DNA from: Colocasia esculenta
Taxonomy: Eukaryota > Streptophyta > Magnoliopsida > Alismatales > Araceae
Reading direction: 5' to 3'
Length of the DNA stretch: 64,000 nucleotides
Assembly (NCBI GenBank): GCA_014218235.1
Contig: CM024766.1
Location: 21,425,346 to 21,489,345 of the forward strand
The translations under genes and the position numbers were made by a program. Below the pieces are notes generated by a model. It ran no database searches, was not told the origin of the DNA, and was given only the letters and a program-made list of their open reading frames with translations. Positions 58,168 through 64,000 of this stretch are shown here, piece after piece. How positions within the stretch are numbered: the stretch's first letter is position 1; the number at the start of each line of letters is the position of its first letter.

Positions 58168-58899
58168 TTAATTCTTAGAAGGTATAGGTAGATAATGAGC
58201 AGGGGACAAGAGAGAGGCATAATGAGAAATTATTTCCCAGGCCTGCTCTTCCTGCTTCTCAAAAAATGGCTTGAAAACCCCAAGAGATACGAAATAGGTT
58301 GGTCCCATAGAGGGAGCCATCCTACGGAGATGAAGGGCCAACTGCTTCTCAAGGAAATCCGCATAGGAATCCCGATCCAAATCCATTTTAAAGAAGCTAA
58401 CATTTGCAAAACTGGCACAAGCAAGAAACTGATCTAGAGTGACAGGGTAGAATATCTGCTTATGCTTCATATCCTGGCGCATGGCTACATAAACCTTGTA
58501 CCTTTCAACCCAAGTGAGATAGGGATCATTGACAAGGTATATGGAGTTCATATCCAGGAAAGTAGCTTCTGAGATGAGAGGTTCACCAACCCTAGCACGA
58601 GATTCATTCAGATCAGAAAGTTGTTGTGCAGAGAGAGGATAGAGTCTGATCCAATCTTTAGGGTTCAATCTTTCACATTCTATTAGGGCAGGAGAAGGAA
58701 CTTCAGTACTGACATGGCCCTGGTGATACTCTCGAAACAGGAACCTGTGGAAAGCCACCAGATACACCTTCTGGACCTTAATTCTGCCCATGACTCTGGC
58801 AAAACGCTCAAAAATGATTGAGCCTATAGAGGAATCCATTAAGAGAGAGTGGAGAGGGGGAAGGAAGGTAGCCTCAGGCAATTGAAGAGTGGCAAGGTC
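58168..58899 (-). pseudogene. Extra ORF of element E (env position), 5' part lost
   Basis: About 243 codons open on the minus strand, ending HYLPIPSKN and a stop about 200 bp before the polypurine tract. The apparent Met at 58968 lies in LTR G, so the real N-terminus was separated by that insertion and the frame now begins at about DLATLQLPEATFLPP. The family was not recognised. It is mostly soluble-looking, with aromatic and charged segments (FARVMGRIKVQKVYLVAFHR, ECERLNPKDWIRLYPLSAQQ) and no clear membrane segment. The position between pol and the 3' LTR matches the extra ORF of SIRE-type copia elements. Confidence 0.55.
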
Positions 58900-58980
58900 T
58901 GTTGGGTTGAGTGTGTTTTCAAATTTCCTAAAGTTGTATTTTAATGATGACCAATGAACATCACTCATACTTTGATTTTG

Positions 58981-59134
58981 ATGATGACATATTGTGATTT
59001 TAATGATGACATATTGTGATTTTAATGATCACATATTGTGATTATAATGATGACATATTGTGATTTTAATGATGACATATTGTGATTTTAATGATGACAT
59101 ATCGTGATTTTAATGATGACATATTGTGATTTTG
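58981..59134. repeat. 22-bp tandem repeat
   Basis: Seven units of ATGATGACATATTGTGATTT plus TA, with few changes, then a partial unit. It appears expanded from the TTTGATGATGAC segment near the start of related LTRs. Confidence 0.92.
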
Positions 59135-59290
59135 ATGATGACATGTTGAACATGTTATACATTTTATACACATCACAATAATGCTCAAACAACATGTTTT
59201 TAATGTTTAACATCTCATATTTTAATGATAACATCTTGTATTAATGGTTTACACTTTATATTTTCATGTTTACACAAATTTGTCTCAGTG

Positions 59291-59480
59291 GTGTCGACAC
59301 AGTCCACATGTGTGTTGACACGGTCTACCTGTGTATTGACATGGTCTGCCTGTGTGTTGACACAGTCTACCAGTCGTGCCGACACACTCAATGGTCAGGT
59401 CGACACTAGTTCTAGCTTCCAGGAGACCTGTTCTCATGTTTGGGACAGTGTGTCGACACACTCCCTAGTGGTGTCGACAC
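59291..59480. repeat. GTGTCGACAC array, 21-bp phased (LTR G)
   Basis: Copies, some degenerate, at 59291, 59312, 59333, 59354, 59376, 59397, 59450 and 59471. Steps are 21, 21, 21, 22, 21, 53 and 21. Confidence 0.85.
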
Positions 59481-60319
59481 AGTCCAGCTGAAACTCAAAA
59501 ATGCGAATTTTTCTAGACACGTGGCTGCTTGGGAATTGAAGGATTTGACCTAGATTTTTGTGCCCACGCACCCCAAGGCACCTCATGGACATATGGGGCT
59601 ATAAATACCCCCAATCCTTGTACTCCAAAGGAGGGCATCCCACGAAGGAGAGCCCATACAACACCCAGAAAAGTTGTTTGGCGGAAAAGGGGTTTCTCCA
59701 TATCTTGCTCCATCTCCAGAAGCTGCAGGACATCCATTCAAGAGGAAGGACGTGGGAATCAAGGGGAATCTCTGGAGAGAAGGTTGTTGTGCTAGGAAAG
59801 GGAGCAGATCTAACTGAAGAGCAGCAGTAGAAGAGGGATTTCTAGCATTTCAGATGCCATCAAAGCAGAGTATTGCCAACTGAGGAGAATCTCCACCGAA
59901 TTCCATCAAGGCTCCTCAATTCAAGTGTCTTCAAGACCTCTTTACCGAAGAACACTCATTCTACATCCATTTCTCTCACTTCAGAGTTTGTTCTTCCTTA
60001 TTTCGTCCATGAGATTTGTGCACGAAGTTCTGTACAAATTTCTGTGTACGAATTTCTCTTGAATCAGATCATTGCTAGAGGATCTGATTTCTGTTGTCTT
60101 TGATCTAGCTTGTGTTTTGGGAGCCGTCGAGCTCTGGTTTGTGAGTCATCACACTCACGGTGTGGTTTGAGCCGTCGTGCTCAATTTGGAGTCGTCGTGC
60201 TCCGGTTGTTGTTTGAGCCGTCGCGCTCAGTTTGTGAGTCGTTGAACTCAAGGTTGTTTGGAGTCATCGTGCTCCAGTGTGTGTTGTACTCAGGTTGAGT
60301 AGTGAGCCTCACTGTGTGA

Positions 60320-61677
60320 TGAAGAGTTATGCGGAAGTACACAATACGGTAATCTAGAAGGGGGGGGTTGAATAGATTACGGCAATTTTAAACTATTGAT
60401 GGCTTCTTTTCGATGCTACAGCGATCTTAATGAAATTTGATTCAAATTCAATTAAGTGTGAGACCGCTTGAGTTGATTTAAGAGAAAACAGGGAATCAAA
60501 CGTGCGTATGAACACCGTGCCTACCAATCATCTATCGCAAAACGCGAACAAACCACAGAACACGATGATTTAAGGTGGTTCGGAGTACACAACTCGTGTA
60601 TCCTACATCCACCGTCCACACACACACGCAGAAACGACTGCTTATGAGCGAGTTCAACACTACAACTCAACCACACACACGTTGTCTGATGAACCACGAT
60701 CAGAACAACCACAAATACGTGAATCAAGCACAAGGGATGCTCGAAACACAACCACACACACACACGATGGAATGGAAATTATGAAATGGAGAAGAATTGG
60801 GAATTAGGGAACAAATCCAGTTGGAATTCTTCTCGTGGATCGTCCAAACACTCTTCAAACTTCGATTGGATGTAGATTGATCGATGTAGAAGGTTGAATT
60901 GATGACGATCCGGCTTCAGCTCCGCATAGATGGTGATTCCACGTCGATCTGGGCGGAAAGTTGAAGCAGAGCAGCAATTTGGGGCTTTTCCTCTTGGTCC
61001 CTTGGAGGCTCTTGGATGGGAGGCTGCTCTCTGCGAAATTGGCTCCAAAAGGATGCTTATATAGTGTTAGGTAAAGGTGGGGGTCGTGGAGGAAGGAAAC
61101 ACCCAAGTGGGGCCGGATTTGGAAACCCAAAATCTGAAGTTTCCGTCGGCTGTCGACAGGTGCACTTGCATCTGTCGACAGGCAGACTCAGGCTGAGAAC
61201 TGGGTTTCAGGAAAATGAGTTTCTGAGTGTATCTGTCGACAGGCAGTTTGCATCTGTCGACAGATGCACTCAGGAATTGAAAACCTGAGCTCTGTCCTGG
61301 GTTGTCTGTGTGTATCTGTCGACAGGTACATTGCATCTGTCGACAGATACACTCAGAGATGCAAACCTGAGTTCTGTCTTGGAATGACTGTGTGAATCTG
61401 TCGACAGGTACATTGCATCTGTCGACAGATGCACCTCTTTGACAGATTTTTGTGCCTTTTGCTCATCTTTTCAATGCCTCTTCAAAGTTCCATCTTTCAT
61501 GCTTGTACACCTACATGCAAATACATTGTTAGTGATGTACATTGTATGATTTAGCAATGTTTAACTCAATCACTTTCATGGTGTTTTTCATGTTAGTTAG
61601 CACATCAATTTTGCATTAAATCAATGTTCAAGGGTGTTAATGTGATCATCAAAAACATGATATATGAAAACCCAACA
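60320..61677 (-). repeat. Element F 3' LTR
   Basis: On the minus strand TGTTGGGTTTTC...AACTCTTCA. It holds the GGATGTAGG...CCGAACCACCTTAAA block (about 60570-60615) and a CTGTCGACAG array. Confidence 0.8.
61150..61428. repeat. CTGTCGACAG paired array (LTR F)
   Basis: Eight perfect 10-bp palindromes at 61150/61172, 61233/61254, 61316/61337 and 61398/61419. Partners are 21-22 bp apart and pairs recur every 82-83 bp. Confidence 0.93.
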
Positions 61678-61691
61678 ATCTCCCCCTTTTT
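61678..61691 (-). promoter_or_regulatory. Polypurine tract of element F
   Basis: AAAAAGGGGGAGAT on the minus strand, followed downstream by the LTR. A second similar tract lies at about 61733-61745. Confidence 0.85.
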
Positions 61692-61933
61692 GATGATGAC
61701 AAAAACATTCAATTGATGCATATATTGATGTTCTCCCCCTTTTTGACAACATGCAAAAGGTCAAGTCAAGCACAAATAAACATGAACTGAGTTTTCATTG
61801 ATTGATCATTGAAATTTCACAGTACATTTGATAATCATTACATGACTCAATAAAAAGAAAGGGAAATAACATGAACAAGCAAAAGATGATAAGACAAGTG
61901 AGACTAATTCCCATCTAAGACTCTTAGTGACCT

Positions 61934-63158
61934 CTAATGACCCTGAGACCCTCTATTCATGTCATGTCCAGCAGAAGGAGGGTGACGGGATCCATCTCTC
62001 TCGGAGTAGAGGTGGTCAAGCCGGTCATCCAGAGTGTTGAGGCGAGCATCCACTTGATCAAATCTTGAAGTCATCTGAGCAAATCCTGAGATCATTTCTT
62101 GATGGATTTGTGCCAAGTAATCATGAACGGATTGTTGTGGAGGCACAGGTACATCATCAAACTCTTGAGCTTGGTCAGGCATTTGCTCATCTTCAGGTTC
62201 TTCATCACTGCCTTCATTTGCTTCATCGCCTTCATTGTCTTCTTCACCAGTTGACACGTCAGCTCCTTGTGGTTCCTGTCCCTTGAGAGTCCTGTGACGA
62301 CGCCGTCTACAATCTTGTAGCCCATGCGGTTGGCGGCAGTGAGGTCAAAGGCACTTCGGGATTTTAGTGAGATGAGCTCACTTGGAGGGATAGGAATGCC
62401 AAGGAAAATAAGAAGAGAAGTGATGGGGCAAGCATATGGCATTGATCTTTTGGTGTTAGAGAAACACCGACGGATGAGGCTTATCATGAGTTCAGGAAGA
62501 TTGATTTCTTGACACTTGAGGAAAAGATGAACAAGGATTTGTGGACCTCGGTGACTAACTCTCGACTTCCATCCTTCGGGACGATCAAGGTAGTGAAGAT
62601 GTGATGGATCATCCGGATCAAGGGAGGAAAGGAGTTGGCGTTGAGACGAGCAATCTCCTTGGTAGTGTCATAAGGTTCCAACGTGAGAAGCTCATAGTAC
62701 TCAGAAGCAGAGGGATTGTAGTTGAAGATTTCAACTCCTGAGTTTGGAATTTCAAGGGCTGTGGAGAGAAGATTTGCGGTGAGGCGAAAACGAGTGCCTT
62801 TCACCGAAGAGTAGATATCTCCCTGATCGGAAAGCCCTAAGTTATTGTAGAACTCGGATACGGCAGTTGGAGAGTATTGCAAGTGGGAGTATAAGAAGGA
62901 TGTCCACCCTTGAGTGTCAAAATAAGGTAGGAGTGAGGGGAACATCGGTGCTAAGGACTCGAAGTCCACATACCGGGATTGGACAATCTTCTTGAAGGTG
63001 CCGTTGGGTCGGATAAGACGGAGACCTTGAGGAACGATGAGTTCCGGTAACCGATCCTCACGATGCTTGCTGCGGCGTTCAGAAGGAGCCCTGGAGCTTT
63101 CTCCGGCGTCCGTCGGAGCGCGACGACGGCGAGCGAGAAGCTTCGATTTGGGTGCCAT
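61934..63158 (-). pseudogene. Extra ORF of element F, 'putative plant transposon protein'-like
   Basis: Likely start MAPKSKLLARRRRAPTDAGE at 63158, with a basic N-terminus that could be a nuclear-localisation signal. The middle resembles the plant transposon-associated domain (Pfam PF20167 type): FYNNLGLSDQGDIYSSVKGT, RFRLTANLLSTALEIPNSGV, LIRMIHHIFTTLIVPKDGSR. A frameshift near 62535-62545 moves the frame to INLPELMISLIRRCF and PYACPITSLLIFLGIPIP. A second shift near 62275 leads to an acidic stretch and a C-terminal coiled coil (MISGFAQMTSRFDQVDARLN). The end at 61934 is about 240 bp from the polypurine tract. Function unknown. It occupies the env-like place of SIRE elements but shows no signal peptide or membrane anchor. 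Confidence 0.65.
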
Positions 63159-64000
63159 CGCAGGAGGAAGGATGAGAATGGTGTGAAGGCAGAGTGGAGG
63201 GATCCCAGACGAGGAGCAGGATCGTCGGAGACGGAGCCCTGAAGGGGGAAAGAGAGGGGGTTTGGAGAGGAGGAGGAGGGAACAAGAGAGGAGGGGTGAA
63301 AAAGGGTCGTGGGTGGCCTTAGAATGGACTTGGAGGGTTTTAAAAGGAAGGCCCCACAAAAAGGAGGTGAACCGGCGCGAGGGTTTTCTGAAAAAACGGA
63401 TCTGGGCCGTCGTCTGTCGACAGATGCCAGTCTATCTGTCGACAGATAGCTCCTTTTTGGTGAAAACTTGATTTTTGTCAAAATTTTTCAAAGGGACAAG
63501 TGTTCATTTGTTGTTTTAAGGCAAAATGGGTGTATGTGCAAGACAAAAATCCATATCCATTAAGATGAAGACATGACACAAATCTAAAAGATTTTGAATT
63601 AAAAATGATAAGATCTTTAATTAGATCATGAGGAACACATTTCACAAAAGCCAGTGAAAATTAAATAACTCTTTTGATTAAGGCCGTTGAAGACAAACAT
63701 GCATTTAAATAGAGATGATAGTCAGATGACAATTGAATTAAATGCCCACAAGAATGTCTTACCGAAGAAACACATTGGACTTGACAAAAAATTTCGGAGG
63801 CTTCACTCTATTTCTGGTATGATCTTGGAAGATTTAAGCAACGAAGATGGAAAAGAGTGGCAATGAGGAGCACTTTCACTTTTTCATGTGAAGGTAGACA
63901 TTTGTGATGCCAATACCCCCAGTTACTCAATGTGAGTGTCCATCAAGCCATTGTATAGAGATAATGAAACAACCTTTTGACGCGAAGACTGACATTTGTG
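63159..64000 (-). other. Element F region upstream of the extra ORF
   Basis: No coding signal. It holds one CTGTCGACAG pair at 63414/63436 (22 bp apart), outside the LTR. Near the edge on the minus strand come a CGCGTCAAAAGG block and CTCTATACAAT, matching the promoter-like block of element A at about 10012-10063. Confidence 0.5.

Larger units (their letters stand above)
58900..60319 (+). repeat. LTR G (plus strand, truncated)
   Basis: Starts TGTTGGGTTGAG, similar to the LTR starts of A and F, inside the ORF of E. It has a 22-bp tandem repeat, a GTGTCGACAC array, and a GAGCCGTCG..CTC-rich stretch. It ends at CCTCACTGTGTGA, where element F begins. In the LTR of A the corresponding text continues about 280 bp further. 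Confidence 0.72.
60320..64000 (-). mobile_element. Copia element F (SIRE/Maximus-like), 3' part
   Basis: Minus-strand 3' LTR (60320-61677), polypurine tract, an extra ORF (61934-63158) and its upstream region to the window edge. Gag, pol and the 5' LTR would lie beyond the window. It interrupts LTR G. The likely duplication TGTGA (60315-60319) cannot be confirmed without the far end. Confidence 0.72.

Noticed and set aside
58981..59134. Centromere-type satellite
   Set aside because: Only about seven 22-bp units, derived from LTR text; too short and local for a satellite array.
60320..60380. Polypurine tract in the G run near 60360 (GAAGGGGGGGG)
   Set aside because: It lies inside the LTR of F, matching the C-rich stretch (CAACCCCCCCTTCT) found near the 3' end of the other copia LTRs, so it is not a plus-strand primer.
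61150..61428. CRISPR-like array of regular repeats
   Set aside because: The repeats are 10-bp palindromes inside a plant LTR with 11-bp spacers. There are no cas genes and the genome is eukaryotic.
62484..63359. Extended N-terminus (from 63359) of the F ORF as a signal peptide
   Set aside because: The hydrophobic upstream stretch is Ser/Leu/Pro low complexity. The MAPKSK start at 63158 better fits the basic N-terminus of related plant transposon proteins.
62951..63481. Minus-strand frame of 176 codons upstream of the F ORF
   Set aside because: Overlaps the better-supported extra ORF in another frame and has Ser/Pro-rich, low-complexity composition.
1..64000. tRNA, rRNA or small structured RNA genes
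   Set aside because: No cloverleaf or rRNA-like sequence seen; the tRNA-like strings are 12-18-nt primer-binding sites.

Overview
This window reads as intergenic, transposable-element-dense DNA from a flowering plant. Nothing in it looks like an intact host gene. The elements are plant types: chromodomain-bearing Ty3/gypsy (Tekay/Del-like) elements, Ty1/copia elements with SIRE/Maximus-like traits, a LINE with DUF4283-type ORF1 and an RNase H tail, and relics of a Tat-like gag. Primer-binding sites match plant initiator-methionine tRNA. The species cannot be named from sequence alone.

Layout. 1-1724 is the end of a long LTR on the minus strand. 1725-3600 is a decayed Tat-like gag with a suspicious 330-bp tandem duplication. 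3620-4921 and 12345-12692 are pieces of Tekay-type LTR, split by copia element A (4922-12344), which carries gag only and holds a LINE fragment. Copia element D starts at 12693. Its 5' LTR was split by minus-strand copia element C (14224-30379, also gag only). C's own 5' LTR was split by Tekay element Ty3-1 (19063-30057, near-intact gag-pol, perfect CTATA target duplication). D resumes at 30380 with a decayed gag, protease and integrase and is cut at about 34200 by a second LINE fragment. That fragment is cut by a second Tekay element, Ty3-2 (35025-52745). Ty3-2 contains an almost full-length LINE (39213-44888) and a 3.87-kb solo LTR (46663-50536, perfect AGGTG duplication). 52746-54309 is unassigned and looks gene-like. 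54310-56636 is a second LTR of the solo-LTR family. The right end holds three copia pieces: E (minus, 56637-58899), LTR G (plus, 58900-60319) and F (minus, 60320 to the window end). E and F carry an extra ORF between where pol should be and the 3' LTR.

Most notable signals. (1) The copia LTRs carry arrays of short CG-containing motifs. The motif differs from element to element (CTGTCGACAG, GTGTCGACAC, ATCGTTACGA and others), but neighbouring copies are repeatedly spaced 21 bp apart. (2) Both Tekay elements keep two short phase-0 GT-AG introns inside gag. (3) The extra ORFs sit in elements with different LTR motifs, which suggests a testable idea of ORF-motif coevolution. (4) The LINE family shares a 3' stem-loop with compensatory base changes. 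All coordinates and spacings were counted by hand and should be confirmed by computation.
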